From contig NZ_CP019327.1 in NCBI RefSeq assembly GCF_001971705.1, positions 2,046,001-2,110,000 of the forward strand: a DNA stretch of 64,000 nt, written 5' to 3'. Position 1 is the first letter of the stretch; each line of letters begins with the position of its first letter. The translations under genes and the position numbers were made by a program. Shown here in pieces: positions 16,005 to 25,810 of this stretch. The notes beneath the pieces were generated by a model that worked only from the letters and a program-made list of their open reading frames with translations, did no database searches and had not been told where the DNA came from. This DNA comes from Natronorubrum daqingense (GTDB lineage Archaea; Halobacteriota; Halobacteria; Halobacteriales; Natrialbaceae).

Positions 16005-16940
16005 ATGCCAACAAAGTACACACCGACCGAGATGATGAACCGGGAGTCCCGGTCTAATCGCTACTATCGAAACGCAGTCGAACGCCACTGGGATCCCGGT
16101 GAAATCGACCTCGAGCGAGACGTTGAGCGCCTCCTCGAGTACATCGAGGGAGCGGAGAACTACGACGAACAGTCGTGGGATCGGACGCTCAACGGCATCG
16201 CGAAGTTCGGCGCGGGCGAGGACGCCGTCACAGAGGACCTCGCGCCGCTGGCGACGGTACTCGAGGATATCGACGACCAGCTGTTCTTGACGACCCAACT
16301 TTACGAGGAGGCCAAACACGCGGACTTCTTCGATCGCTACTGGCGCGAAGTCGTCTGGGCGGTCGAGGACGAACTCGGCTGGGAGCGATCGAATCCGCGC
16401 GATGACAAGTGGTTCAACGAGCCCTACGTCGAACTCTTCGACCGAAACAAGAAGGCCCAGTATCGCCTGCTCGAGGACGACACTCCCGAAAACCGCGCGA
16501 AAGCGTACTGTCACTACCACCTGACGGTCGAGGGGATCCTCGCTCAGACGGGGTACTACGGTATGCAAACCTCCTACGGCGGCGAGTTCGAGGAGTTACC
16601 GCACCTGCCGGGGCTCGTCGAGGGCTTCACGAAGATTAGAAGCGACGAGGGTCGACACGTCGGCTTCGGCATGAACCAGCTGAAGACGCTCATCAAATCG
16701 GAGGGTGTCGAACCGACGTTGATCGAGAACACCGTCAACGAACTCCTCCCGCTCGTCCAGGGAATCACCGAGGACAACCGGTACCAGCCCGACGAGGACG
16801 AAGAGCGCGTCGGTCTCCAAGACGGCGAACTGGCCGCCTACGCCGTCGACAAGCACACCGACCGAATGCAACAGATCACCGACGCCGCGGCCGATATTCC
16901 GGACGTCGACGAACTGGTTCGACTCGAGGGCGACGATTGA
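16005..16940 (+). CDS. Ribonucleotide reductase R2-like di-metal carboxylate protein
   Basis: A 311-residue helical protein of the ferritin-like R2/R2lox superfamily. Metal ligand motifs are seen as LYEEAKHADFF (first E..H pair), HLTVEGILAQTGYYG, and RSDEGRHVGFG (second E..H pair). Haloarchaeal homologues are usually annotated ribonucleotide reductase beta chain, but R2-like ligand-binding oxidases have the same ligands and no large subunit, and no R1 gene lies nearby. Either class would bind an Fe/Fe or Mn/Fe centre. The C-terminal 60 residues are acidic and lack an obvious R1-docking tail that I can point to. Confidence 0.82.
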   Translation: MPTKYTPTEMMNRESRSNRYYRNAVERHWDPGEIDLERDVERLLEYIEGAENYDEQSWDRTLNGIAKFGAGEDAVTEDLAPLATVLEDIDDQLFLTTQLYEEAKHADFFDRYWREVVWAVEDELGWERSNPRDDKWFNEPYVELFDRNKKAQYRLLEDDTPENRAKAYCHYHLTVEGILAQTGYYGMQTSYGGEFEELPHLPGLVEGFTKIRSDEGRHVGFGMNQLKTLIKSEGVEPTLIENTVNELLPLVQGITEDNRYQPDEDEERVGLQDGELAAYAVDKHTDRMQQITDAAADIPDVDELVRLEGDD

Positions 16941-16982
16941 CCGGACGGACACCTCGATACACGGGGTGGAATTTTCTGCGCG

Positions 16983-17747
16983 TTAGATCTCGATGGCGTC
17001 AGCATCTTCGTCGTCTTCCTGGTCATCGCCATCTGACTCGTCGTCCGATTCAGCATCATCATCATCGACACCATCACCGTTGCCACCATCACCATCCATC
17101 TCGTCGACGTCTTCGATGACACCTTCGATCAGCGAGCGGACGTTTGCTTCTTCCTCTGCTTGCACGTACTCCGGATAGACACCGATCGCGATCAACAGAT
17201 CGTCGTTGCTTTCGACGGCCTCAGTGACGTGTAGATAGACGTCGAGGTCGGTGCCGTCGAACGTCGCTTCTGCACTGAATCGAGATTGAGTCGTATCTTG
17301 CTCGAGCAGGGAGACGTCGTCGTCTTCTTCGTGAGTGATGTTGCTGATGTCGTCGTAATTGTCTTCGACCAGTTCGACCAGTTCTTCGGTATTCATCTCT
17401 CCAACGGGGTTGAATTCCTGCCCGGCGACGCTTACCTGCGGCGTCGTCAAGAGCAAGAACACGGCACCCCGCTGGCGACCTGCTGGCCCCATATCGACCG
17501 TCTTCTCGTGCTCCGTGAGGTGGTTCAACACGGTAACGCTCTCCTCGTACAACAGGAGATCAACCCCCTCGTCGATGGGGATTTCTTCGACTTCGGTTTG
17601 CTCGTACCCCGTGTCGTCGCGGATAGCCCGTTCGACGCCAGCAGGGGACGAGGCATGTTCGTCGAGTCCGGCTAACCCTAAACAGCCGGAGAGACCGACG
17701 AGCCCTGCCGTTCCAGCACCAGCAAGGACGGTTCTTCTGTTCATCAT
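16983..17747 (-). CDS. Tat lipoprotein, DUF6517-like
   Basis: A 254-residue protein with a Tat signal RRTVLAGAG, a hydrophobic stretch and a lipobox LSGC (Cys near residue 22), so it is exported by Tat and lipid-anchored. The extracellular part has the repeat-free acidic sequence typical of the haloarchaeal family I recall as DUF6517, with YLLLYEESVTVLNHL-like segments. The last 40 residues are almost all Asp, Glu, Gly and Ser. The function is unknown. Confidence 0.75.
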   Translation of the reverse strand: MMNRRTVLAGAGTAGLVGLSGCLGLAGLDEHASSPAGVERAIRDDTGYEQTEVEEIPIDEGVDLLLYEESVTVLNHLTEHEKTVDMGPAGRQRGAVFLLLTTPQVSVAGQEFNPVGEMNTEELVELVEDNYDDISNITHEEDDDVSLLEQDTTQSRFSAEATFDGTDLDVYLHVTEAVESNDDLLIAIGVYPEYVQAEEEANVRSLIEGVIEDVDEMDGDGGNGDGVDDDDAESDDESDGDDQEDDEDADAIEI

Positions 17748-18131
17748 GTTCAGAATTTCTTTTAGGTTTACTTTAGTTTATAGGTTCGGTATCGTAGACA
17801 CTCCGAGCCGAACGACCGTCAGACGACTCACAACTCGTTTTCATACGCCCAGCCGGTTGATCCGTCGGACGATTCGCGTCCACAACGCATGTATGCAACC
17901 GCAACACCCATACGAGAATGCGACGGATACCCACACTTTCAGAGTACGGGTCGGTCGAGTGGGTTTCGAGGTTGACAAGGCTTCCGTACCCGACGTGACA
18001 CTCGAAACAGCGATTACCGTCTGACGGTCAGATACAGCGTATTTCAGGAGATACATCCACTCGAGTCCGTTCTCACCGGGGTTCGTCGGTCCAAACGTTC
18101 AAATCCCTGTCCGTCAATATTTGCCACAGCC
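17748..18131. other. Divergent intergenic region, no gene seen
   Basis: This 384-bp gap separates the divergently transcribed lipoprotein and acyl-CoA ligase genes. The first 40 bp upstream of the lipoprotein are AT-rich (TTTAGGTTTACTTTAGTTTATAGG) and probably contain its promoter. Short open frames in it have no coding bias I trust, and I see no repeat or RNA gene. Confidence 0.45.
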
Positions 18132-19775
18132 ATGATGGGTGTTCAGTTAACACTTGACAAGATACTCGAGCGAGCGGTCGACCTCTTTCCCGAGCGGGAA
18201 CTGGTGACGAAACTGCCGGACGGGAGCACGCACCGCTACACCTACGGCGACGCGTACGAGCGGATCTGTCAGCTCGCTCACGCGCTCGACGAGATGGGAC
18301 TCGAGGAGGGAGCACGCGTCGGGGTGGTCGCGACGAACCACTATCGCCACTTCGAACTCTACTTCGGGCCTGCGTGCTCGGCGCGGTCGATTCACATGTG
18401 CAACATGCGACTGCCCGACCACCACTTCGTCCACACGATCGAAGACGCCGAGGACGAGGTGATCTTCGTCGATCCGGCGCTCGTCGAGAAAGTCGAGGCG
18501 AACGCGGACGAACTCGAGACGGTCAAACAGTACGTAATCCTCTGTGAGGAGGACGAGCTGCCCGAAACCGACCTCGAACCGGTGGTCGCCTACGAGTCGC
18601 TGCTCGCCGGCCACCCGACGGAGTACGAGTGGCCCGACATCGACGAGGATCGCGAGTACGGCATGTGTCACACCTCGGGGACGACGGGGCTCCCGAAGGG
18701 CGTCCCCTACACTCACCGGGCGATGTACCTCCACAGCATCATGTGCGGGCACGTCGACGCCAACCAGGTGAGCGAGGGTGACGTCGCCCTGCCGGTCGTG
18801 CCGATGTTCCACGCCAACGGCTGGGGAATCCCATACGCCGCGACGTTCGCCGGCGCGAAACAGGTGTTCCCGTCCGTCCACACCGACCCCGAGTCGCTCG
18901 CGCACCTGATCGACGATGAGGAGGTCACCGTCTCGGCGGCCGTCCCGACCATCTGGCTCGAGATGGCGAACTACCTCGACGAGAACCCGGACGTCGACAT
19001 CTCCAACATCGACCGCCTTACTGTCGGGGGCTCCGCGCCGCCGGAATCACTCATCCGCAAGTACGACGAGGAGTACGACGCGCCGATCATCCAAGGCTGG
19101 GGGATGACCGAAACGTCGCCACTCGGCACACTCAGCACGCTCCGAACGGAAGTCGAAGCGCTCTCACCGGAAGAACAGTACGAGTACCGGACGATGGCGG
19201 GCTTCCCCGTGCCGGGGATGCAGGTCCGTATCATCGACGACGACGGCGAGGAAGTCCCCCGAGACGGTGAGACGATGGGCGAACTCGAGGTTCGCAGCCC
19301 CTGGGTGACCGATCACTACCACAACCGGCCGGAGGAAAACGAGCAGGCGTTCACCGACGACGGCTACCTCAGAACCGGCGACATCGCCGTACGCGACGAA
19401 CTGGGCTACGTCGACGTCGTCGACCGCGACAAGGACGTGATTAAATCGGGCGGCGAGTGGATCTCGTCGGTCCAACTCGAGAACGACCTCATCGCCCACG
19501 AGGATGTCGCCGAGGCGACGGTCGTCGGCGTCGAACACGAACGCTGGCAGGAACGGCCCCTCGCGATCGTCGTTCCGACGGCTGACGCGGATCTCGTGGC
19601 GGACGACCTCGCGGACCACCTCGGGGAGACGTTCCCGGACTGGTGGCTGCCGGACGCCTACGAGTTCATCGACGAAATCCCGAAGACCTCAACCGGGAAG
19701 TTCGACAAGAAACGCCTCCGTGACCGCTTCGATATAGTGCTCGAGGCAACCGACGAGGAGGAAGCGGAACTGTAA
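18132..19775 (+). CDS. AMP-forming acyl-CoA ligase
   Basis: A 547-residue ANL-superfamily enzyme. The AMP-binding P-loop is TSGTTGLPKGVPYTH near residue 180, followed by GWGMTETSP (A5 motif), YLRTGDIAV (A7) and the C-terminal TSTGKFDKKRL carrying the catalytic lysine. It activates a carboxylic acid, probably medium or long chain fatty acid, as the acyl-adenylate and then the CoA thioester. Tandem ATGs at 18132 and 18135 are both possible starts. It converges with the F420 oxidoreductase gene. Confidence 0.9.
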   Translation: MMGVQLTLDKILERAVDLFPERELVTKLPDGSTHRYTYGDAYERICQLAHALDEMGLEEGARVGVVATNHYRHFELYFGPACSARSIHMCNMRLPDHHFVHTIEDAEDEVIFVDPALVEKVEANADELETVKQYVILCEEDELPETDLEPVVAYESLLAGHPTEYEWPDIDEDREYGMCHTSGTTGLPKGVPYTHRAMYLHSIMCGHVDANQVSEGDVALPVVPMFHANGWGIPYAATFAGAKQVFPSVHTDPESLAHLIDDEEVTVSAAVPTIWLEMANYLDENPDVDISNIDRLTVGGSAPPESLIRKYDEEYDAPIIQGWGMTETSPLGTLSTLRTEVEALSPEEQYEYRTMAGFPVPGMQVRIIDDDGEEVPRDGETMGELEVRSPWVTDHYHNRPEENEQAFTDDGYLRTGDIAVRDELGYVDVVDRDKDVIKSGGEWISSVQLENDLIAHEDVAEATVVGVEHERWQERPLAIVVPTADADLVADDLADHLGETFPDWWLPDAYEFIDEIPKTSTGKFDKKRLRDRFDIVLEATDEEEAEL

Positions 19776-19905
19776 GACGTTCGACGGAGGCCGCGATACA
19801 GGCCATCACTACGACCGGCTACAGTGAGTTCGTGCTCGAAAAGGCGAGTGAGTACGGTACCGACGCGTTCCGAACGCAGGCGAGCACACGCAACGAACTC
19901 TCGAG

Positions 19906-20871
19906 TTACGTGAGTTCGGGAAGTACTCTCTCTCCGAAATCCTCGATGAAGCGCGATTGCGATCGAGCGACGTTGTGCAGGTAGATTCCGTCGACATCGA
20001 GCGCGCGATCGCGCTCGAGCCACTCGATGTGGTCCTCGAGATCGCTCGAAACGCGAACGTTCGCTTCGACCTCCTCGCGGGTGATCGACTCGCCGAGTTC
20101 GTCGTACTCCTCCGGTGTTCGAAGCTCCTGCGTGACGGCCCCCGGAACGCAGTTCGTCCGCCACTGATCGTACGCGCCCTCGAGTGCCGCCTCGTTGTCC
20201 TTGTCGTAGGACAGTTGCACCTTGAGAAAGACCGATTTGTCGGGCGCGTGCTCGCGGAAGGCCTCGACGCGGTTTTCGACGCCCTCGTGATCCGGCGTCG
20301 CGATGGTGATCAGGCCGTCGACCCACTCACACGTTCCGAGCCAGCGAGCTGTCTCTTCGGAGAGGGCCGCACCGATCACTGGCGGCGGCGTCTCCGGGCG
20401 GGAGTACAGTTTCGCTCGTTCGACCGTAACCTGACCGTCGTGGGTCAGTTCTTCGCCGTCCCAGAGTCGTCGCATGATCCGTGCGGATTCCTCGAGACGG
20501 GCGTTACGATCGTCTTTGATCGGCCAGTCGGTGCCCGTAATCCCCTCGTTGAGCAACTGGCCGCTACCCACGGCGAGCCAAAATCGCTCGGGATACGTTT
20601 CCCGAAGCGTCGCCGCCGCCTGCGCGATGATCGCCGGGTGATACCGGTACCCCGGCGCGTTGACGGTCCCGAACGTCATCGACGTTCGCTCGAGTGCCGA
20701 CCCGAGCCAGGACCAGACGAAGCCGGACTCGCCTTGACGCTCGCTCCAGGGATGGAAGTGGTCCGAGGCGAGTGCAGCCTCGAAGCCGTGTTCGTCGGCC
20801 TGTTCGACGTACTCGAGCAGCGTCGAGGGTGAAAACTGTTCGTGGGAGGCGTGGTATCCGATGAAACTCAT
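19906..20871 (-). CDS. F420-dependent LLM-class oxidoreductase, G6PDH-like subfamily (TIGR03557 type)
   Basis: A 321-residue TIM-barrel enzyme. The N-terminus MSFIGYHASHEQFSPS and the active-site region ASDHFHPWSERQGESGFVWSW match the family typified by mycobacterial F420-dependent glucose-6-phosphate dehydrogenase, and WLAVGSGQLLNEGITG is the phosphate-binding segment. The physiological substrate in haloarchaea is unknown. ATG 20871 is used; the frame continues upstream but the motif starts at this residue. Confidence 0.87.
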   Translation of the reverse strand: MSFIGYHASHEQFSPSTLLEYVEQADEHGFEAALASDHFHPWSERQGESGFVWSWLGSALERTSMTFGTVNAPGYRYHPAIIAQAAATLRETYPERFWLAVGSGQLLNEGITGTDWPIKDDRNARLEESARIMRRLWDGEELTHDGQVTVERAKLYSRPETPPPVIGAALSEETARWLGTCEWVDGLITIATPDHEGVENRVEAFREHAPDKSVFLKVQLSYDKDNEAALEGAYDQWRTNCVPGAVTQELRTPEEYDELGESITREEVEANVRVSSDLEDHIEWLERDRALDVDGIYLHNVARSQSRFIEDFGERVLPELT

Positions 20872-21292
20872 AACTGGGGTGAGCGTCGTGGCGACCGGCC
20901 GCCTGCCGGTGAGTGACGGACGACAGTTCCAGACCGAGACACTTCGACGCTCGCCCGGAACGTGTAAGCAGCGCCACGATTCAGCCGTTCGTCGATCGGT
21001 CCGTTTCAGACTCGGCTCCGGCGGAATCGACGCGAGGACACCGTTTCTGGGCACTCGTCGGCATTCTCGACGACTCGATACGTTGCTAGCGCCGACTCGT
21101 CGTCACTCGGGTCCCTCGGCGGGACGTATTCACTCCAGGAAGGAGCCACACAGAAACGCGATGTCGTGTCTAATCAGTCGGTATTCGAGACCCACGAACA
21201 ATCGGTGACGAAGGAGCCAAGAACCAATCAAAAGCCCAATCAGCAAGAAAACCCACCCAGTCGAGAATCGTCGAGAGCGACAGTATCGGCAC
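20872..21292. other. Intergenic region, no gene seen
   Basis: A 421-bp gap between the start of the LLM oxidoreductase gene and the stop of glnA. Open frames here are extensions or shadows without coding character. The stretch near 21190-21250 is AT-richer and holds the 3' end of glnA transcription. No repeat or RNA gene is evident. Confidence 0.4.
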
Positions 21293-22648
21293 TCAGAACG
21301 TCTCGAGGTAGCGATCGAGTTCCCACTCGGAGACGTCGATGAGGTACTCTTCGAACTCCTGGCGCTTGGCTTCGACGAACTTCTCGCCGATGTGCTCGCC
21401 GAGTGCGTCGAACATCGCGTCGTCTTCCTCTAAGGCGTCGACCGCCTCGCCGAGGTTCGCCGGCAGCGTGTCGATGCCGTACTCCTCTCGTTTTTGCTCG
21501 TCGAACTCGTAGATGTTCTCTCGAACCGGATCTGGACACTCGAGGTCCTGTTCGATGCCGTCGAGACCCGCGTGGATCATGACAGCGATGGCGAGATAGG
21601 GGTTACACGAGGGGTCGGGCGAGCGCAGTTCGACGCGGGAGGCTGCAGGGACGCGGGCAGCCGGTTTACGGATCAGCGACGAACGGTTGCGGTCGGACCA
21701 GGCCACGTAGACGGGTGCCTCGTAGCCGGGCACGAGTCGCTTGTAGCTGTTGACCGTCGGGTTCGCGACCGCCGTAATTGCGGGTGCATGCTCGAGGACT
21801 CCGGCGGTGAAGGCGCGGGCTTCCTCGCTGAGGTTGAACTCGTCGTCCTCGTCGTGGAAGGCGTTCTCGCCGTCCTCGGTGAACAACGAGATGTGCGTGT
21901 GCATGCCCGACCCGTTAATCTCCGGAATCGGCTTTGGCATGAACGTCGCGTGATAGTCGTGTTGGGCGGCGATGGCCCGAACGACGGTGCGGAAGGTGGC
22001 GACGTTGTCGGCCGTGGTGAGCGCGTCGTCGTACTCGAAGTTGATCTCGTGTTGACCTTCGGCGACTTCGTGGTGGCTCGCTTCCACTTCGAAGCCCATG
22101 TTCTCGAGGCCGTAGATGATGTCACGTCGGACGTCGCTCGCGAGGTCTTTCGGTGCGAGGTCGAAGTACCCGCCTGCGTCGTTGGTCGTCGTCGTCGCAC
22201 GGCCCTCTTCGTCCTCCTCGAAGAGGAAGAATTCGGGCTCTGGGGCGGCGTTGACTTCGTAGCCCATCTCGTGAGCACGGTCGAGTGCGTTCCTGAGCAC
22301 GCGACGCGGGTCGCCCTCGAATGGCTCGCCCGAGGTCGTGTTGTAGACGTCACAGATCATTCGGGCGGACGCACCATCCTCACGGTTTCGCCACGGGAGA
22401 ATCGCAAACGTGTTCGGGTCCGGAACCAGACGCATGTCCGATTCCTGGATGCGAACGAACCCTTCGATCGACGAGCCGTCGAAGTAAATACCTTCGGCGA
22501 ACGCTTTTTCGGCCTGTCGGGCTGGCACTGAGACGTTTTTTACAGTGCCAAGAATATCGGTAAATTGCAGTCGCAGGAAGTCGATATCGTTCTCCTCAAT
22601 GTCGTCGAGTACGGCCTGTTCGGCCTCAGTGATGTTTCCGCTTGTCAT
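21293..22648 (-). CDS. glnA: Glutamine synthetase, type I
   Basis: A 451-residue enzyme joining ammonia to glutamate with ATP. N-terminal [19 protein letters not shown], the catalytic segments [38 protein letters not shown] and [17 protein letters not shown] are all present in order. Length is normal for GSI-alpha and no adenylylation-type insertion is apparent. The divergent lrp-type regulator 125 bp away is the known neighbour in other haloarchaea, where it controls glnA. Confidence 0.95.
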   Translation of the reverse strand: MTSGNITEAEQAVLDDIEENDIDFLRLQFTDILGTVKNVSVPARQAEKAFAEGIYFDGSSIEGFVRIQESDMRLVPDPNTFAILPWRNREDGASARMICDVYNTTSGEPFEGDPRRVLRNALDRAHEMGYEVNAAPEPEFFLFEEDEEGRATTTTNDAGGYFDLAPKDLASDVRRDIIYGLENMGFEVEASHHEVAEGQHEINFEYDDALTTADNVATFRTVVRAIAAQHDYHATFMPKPIPEINGSGMHTHISLFTEDGENAFHDEDDEFNLSEEARAFTAGVLEHAPAITAVANPTVNSYKRLVPGYEAPVYVAWSDRNRSSLIRKPAARVPAASRVELRSPDPSCNPYLAIAVMIHAGLDGIEQDLECPDPVRENIYEFDEQKREEYGIDTLPANLGEAVDALEEDDAMFDALGEHIGEKFVEAKRQEFEEYLIDVSEWELDRYLETF

Positions 22649-22678
22649 CTTCTCGTCGTCCTACCCAAGTAACTCTGC

Positions 22679-22688
22679 TACTAAAACC
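22679..22688 (-). promoter_or_regulatory. TATA-like element of glnA
   Basis: Read on the minus strand, GTTTTAGTAG is centred about 36 bp upstream of ATG 22648. The 125-bp glnA-lrp intergenic stretch must hold the promoters of both genes and probably Lrp binding sites; I could not pick out an unambiguous operator. Confidence 0.4.
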
Positions 22689-22727
22689 CTACTGCTCCAA
22701 GCAAATCTTCTCTCTCCCCTCTGGAAT

Positions 22728-22735
22728 TGTATATT
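22728..22735 (+). promoter_or_regulatory. TATA box of the lrp-type regulator
   Basis: TGTATATT centred about 42 bp upstream of ATG 22774 fits an archaeal TATA element with a leader of about 15 nt. A GTG directly before the ATG (22771) is an alternative start. Confidence 0.45.
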
Positions 22736-22773
22736 CGTAAAGTTCTAAAGGGTCGAGTGAGAGGGTAGATGTG

Positions 22774-23235
22774 ATGACGTACGAAAATCTCGATGCAAAA
22801 CTAGTGAATGCACTCTTGGGTGACGGTCGCGCGAGCCTCCGTAGCCTCGCCGAAGAGCTCGACGTCTCTGTCACCACGGTTTCGAATCATCTCTCGGATC
22901 TCGAGGAGGATGGCGTAATCGAGGGCTATACACCGCGTGTCGATTACGACGCGGTCGGATACGACGTCACCGCCGTTATTCAGCTTCAGGTCGAAGGGAA
23001 CGCGCTCCCGGACATCACCGAAACGCTTCGCGATCACCGTCAGATGACCAGCGTCTACGAAGTGACCGGCGACTACGACGTGATCGCCATCGGCAAGTTC
23101 AAAGACACCGACGGGATGAACGATCAGATCAAGGCGTTGCTCACTGATCCAGATATCAAAGCATCGAACACGAGCGTCGTCCTCAACGCTGTCAGCGAAA
23201 ACGAGCAGTTCGAACTCGACGTTACCGATACCTAA
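22774..23235 (+). CDS. lrp: Lrp/AsnC-family transcriptional regulator, divergent from glnA
   Basis: A 153-residue regulator. An N-terminal winged HTH ([20 protein letters not shown] to [17 protein letters not shown]) is followed by an Lrp/RAM effector domain with [16 protein letters not shown] and a final strand [15 protein letters not shown]. In Halobacterium salinarum an Lrp encoded divergently beside glnA controls glnA and other amino acid genes, and the same arrangement here supports the same role. The ligand is probably an amino acid such as glutamine; that is inference. Confidence 0.9.
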   Translation: MTYENLDAKLVNALLGDGRASLRSLAEELDVSVTTVSNHLSDLEEDGVIEGYTPRVDYDAVGYDVTAVIQLQVEGNALPDITETLRDHRQMTSVYEVTGDYDVIAIGKFKDTDGMNDQIKALLTDPDIKASNTSVVLNAVSENEQFELDVTDT

Positions 23236-23381
23236 TCGACCGGCAACAGATCGAAGGGCGGTTTTACCGTACGTTCCGACCACGGAGCGACTGCCACTCG
23301 AAAACTTCGGCCTCGAGTCCGTTTTCGATACGACACGTCGATCAATCGCGAGCGTTCGAATAGTGACGAGAGAACTCGACG

Positions 23382-23522
23382 CTACCGAAGATACAAGATT
23401 AGGAGGCCGAGTGCGAGAAGCATGAGTCCCCACCACAGCGAATCACCGGGCAGAACGATCAGGATGAGCGTGACGATACCGGACGAAAACAACGACCAGC
23501 CAATGGTAGTTTGATACGCCAT
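23382..23522 (-). CDS. Small two-helix membrane protein
   Basis: A 46-residue protein starting MAYQTTIGWSLFSSG with two hydrophobic helices separated by LPGDSLWW and ending LLILYLR. The compact two-helix shape with a central Trp-Trp is a pattern I recognise in short haloarchaeal membrane proteins. ATG 23522 is preferred over the longer frame starting at 23570, which lacks sensible residues. Function unknown. Confidence 0.6.
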   Translation of the reverse strand: MAYQTTIGWSLFSSGIVTLILIVLPGDSLWWGLMLLALGLLILYLR

Positions 23523-23570
23523 AGGCGGCGTACACGAGCGAGTACGAACAACCATCGGCTTGCAACGCAA

Positions 23571-23903
23571 GTACGGTGTGACATCAAGCAGATTCGGGAG
23601 GACTCGAGTCAGTGAACGGTTGCTCGAGCGGTCGTAATCGCTATGCTGTTATCGGCGAGTGAGCGTTCGGCAAACCCCAATCACTGCTGTTCGCCGAGCG
23701 CTTCGGCCTAGGCCGACGACTGAAGTGGAGTGCGCAGCGCTACGAGCCGCTACGATCAAGCGAACGGCGCAGCCGTAAACTGAGAACGTTCCGCGTCTCC
23801 TAACGGAAGAAAGAAGCTTTTGCACTGAATTTTGCTCGCGGGTCACTGTGTTCCCCGCTCGCTCTCAGCGATTCTCGTTCATCGCGGTCGCTCCGAATCG
23901 CTC
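23571..23903. other. Intergenic region with a 14-bp palindrome
   Basis: A 333-bp gap downstream of the thermosome gene. It holds the palindrome TCGGCCTAGGCCGA near 23704 and several GC-rich short repeats (GCTACGA types at about 23738-23758), but no open frame with coding character and no recognisable RNA. It could contain the 3' untranslated end of the thermosome transcript. Confidence 0.4.
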
Positions 23904-25565
23904 CTACATCATGCCGCCCATGCCGCCGCCCATGCCGCCCATGCCACCGCCGGGTGCGCCTTCTTCGTCGCCACCCTTGTCGGTGGAGAGGTCGCCGGCG
24001 GAGATGATGTCGTCGATTTTGAGCACGAGGTTGGCCGCTTCGGACGCGGAGGTAACGGCCTGCTCTTTGGCGTGTGCCGGCTCGACGACGCCTGCTTCGT
24101 ACGTATCCTCGATATCGCTCGAGAAGACGTTCAATCCGGCCTGTACGTCGCCGTCGTCGTGTGCTGCGCGCAGGTCGACGAGCGTGTCGATGGAGTCGAG
24201 GCCGGCGTTCTCGGCGAGCACGCGGGGGACGAGTTCGAGCGAGTCCGCGAAGGCCTCGACGGCGAGTTGCTCACGACCGGAGACGGAGTCGGCGAAGTCG
24301 CGCAGTCGGGACGCCAGTTCGACTTCGGTTGCACCGCCGCCTGCGAGCACGCGGCCGTCGGAGACCGTCTGTGCGACGACGTCGAGGGCGTCGGTGACGC
24401 CGCGCTCGAGTTCGTCGACGACGTGGTCGGTCGAGCCACGAAGGAGGAGGGTCACGCCGTGGGCGTCCTCGCCTTCGACGTAGAACAGTTCGTCTTCCTC
24501 GTCACGGGTAACGTCACCGTAGCCGAGGTCGTCCTCGCTCGCGCTCGAGAGGTCGGAGACGATGCTCGCGCCGACGACTTCCGAGAGGAACTCGAGGTCG
24601 CTCTTCTTGGCGCGGCGGATGGCGAGGATGCCCTCCTTCGCGAGGTAGTGCTGTGCGAGGTCGTCGATCCCCTTCTGACAGAAGACGATGTCTGCGTCGA
24701 GGTCGACGATCTGCTGGACCTTCTCCTTGAGCTGTTTCTCCTCGCGGTCGAGGAACTGCTGGAGTTGGTCGGGGTCGGTGACGGAGACTTCCGTGTCGAC
24801 GTCAGCCTCCTCGACCTCGATGGACTGGTTGAGCAACAGGACGTCGGCGTCCGTCGCCTCAGTCGGCATGTTGTCGTGGACGGGGTCCTTGTCGACGATG
24901 CCGCCCTCGAGGAGGTCAGATTCGCCGGTTGCGCGGCCGGTCTGGGTCTCGATGTTGAGGAACTCGAGGTCGACGACGTTGTCGCCATCCTCGGTTTCGA
25001 CGGTAACCTGACTGACGGCGTCGACGATGAGTTGGGCGAGGTGTTCCTTGTTGACCTCGGTGCCCTTGCCGGTCATCGACGTTTCGGCGGTCTTCCGGAT
25101 GAGTTCCTCGTCCGTCGTGTCGATGTCGGTCGCGATATCGTCTACTTCCTCGCGAGCCTGCTCTGCGGCCATGTGGAAGCCTTTGATGATCGCCGTCGGA
25201 TGGATGTCCTGTTCGAGGAGATCCTCCGCGTTCTTGAGGAGTTCGCCGGCGATTGCGACGGCGGTCGTGGTCCCGTCACCAGCCTCATCCTCCTGCGTTT
25301 CGGCGACCTCGATAATCATCTCGGCCGTCGGGTTGTCGATGTCCATCTCCTGGAGGATGGTGACGCCGTCGTTGGTGATCGTTACCGATCCCATCGAGTC
25401 GACGAGCATCTTGTCCATCCCTTTCGGACCGAGTGTCGAGCGGACGGCCTCGGCGACTGCACGGGCCGCGCTGATGTTGTAATCCTGCGCGTCTTTGTCC
25501 TTGACACGCTGGGAATCTTCGCTCATCACGATCATCGGCTGTCCCTGCTGCATTCGCTGGCTCAT
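23904..25565 (-). CDS. Thermosome (group II chaperonin) subunit
   Basis: A 553-residue CCT-type chaperonin subunit. RSTLGPKGMDKMLVDS and GDGTTTAVAIAGELL mark the ATPase domain, VLAGGGATEVELASRLRDF the C-terminal equatorial region, and the protein ends in a GGMGGMGGGMGGMM tail. The tail projects into the folding cavity in this family. ATG 25565 (MSQRMQQGQ) is chosen over 25580 because the TATA element at 25592-25601 places the transcript start just downstream of 25580. Haloarchaea carry two or three paralogues; which one this is cannot be said. Confidence 0.95.
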   Translation of the reverse strand: MSQRMQQGQPMIVMSEDSQRVKDKDAQDYNISAARAVAEAVRSTLGPKGMDKMLVDSMGSVTITNDGVTILQEMDIDNPTAEMIIEVAETQEDEAGDGTTTAVAIAGELLKNAEDLLEQDIHPTAIIKGFHMAAEQAREEVDDIATDIDTTDEELIRKTAETSMTGKGTEVNKEHLAQLIVDAVSQVTVETEDGDNVVDLEFLNIETQTGRATGESDLLEGGIVDKDPVHDNMPTEATDADVLLLNQSIEVEEADVDTEVSVTDPDQLQQFLDREEKQLKEKVQQIVDLDADIVFCQKGIDDLAQHYLAKEGILAIRRAKKSDLEFLSEVVGASIVSDLSSASEDDLGYGDVTRDEEDELFYVEGEDAHGVTLLLRGSTDHVVDELERGVTDALDVVAQTVSDGRVLAGGGATEVELASRLRDFADSVSGREQLAVEAFADSLELVPRVLAENAGLDSIDTLVDLRAAHDDGDVQAGLNVFSSDIEDTYEAGVVEPAHAKEQAVTSASEAANLVLKIDDIISAGDLSTDKGGDEEGAPGGGMGGMGGGMGGMM

Positions 25566-25591
25566 AGTCAGCTGATTCATTGATTGCCCTT

Positions 25592-25601
25592 CTATATATA
25601 T
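25592..25601 (-). promoter_or_regulatory. TATA box of the thermosome gene
   Basis: AATATATATA on the minus strand is centred about 32 bp upstream of ATG 25565. The run is unusually strong for a haloarchaeal promoter, matching the high expression expected of a chaperonin. Confidence 0.6.
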
Positions 25602-25810
25602 TCTTCGCTATTCGATATTGACACATGATAACATACGAAAGACGGTATTGCCGAAGAACCCCCGTAACGGACGCCGACCACCGCCATCACGTGCTCAGTG
25701 AAACCAGTTCACAGAACCCGTCACGAAACGGGATTACCCCGCACATTTAAATACGAGTTAGATTGCGGTCACACCGGAACGACCAGCGCGACACGGAGAC
25801 GCCCCCGACG

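Noticed and set aside
23832-25583. 583-codon open frame antisense to the thermosome gene
   Set aside because: Same shadow effect over a strongly biased gene; no domain pattern.
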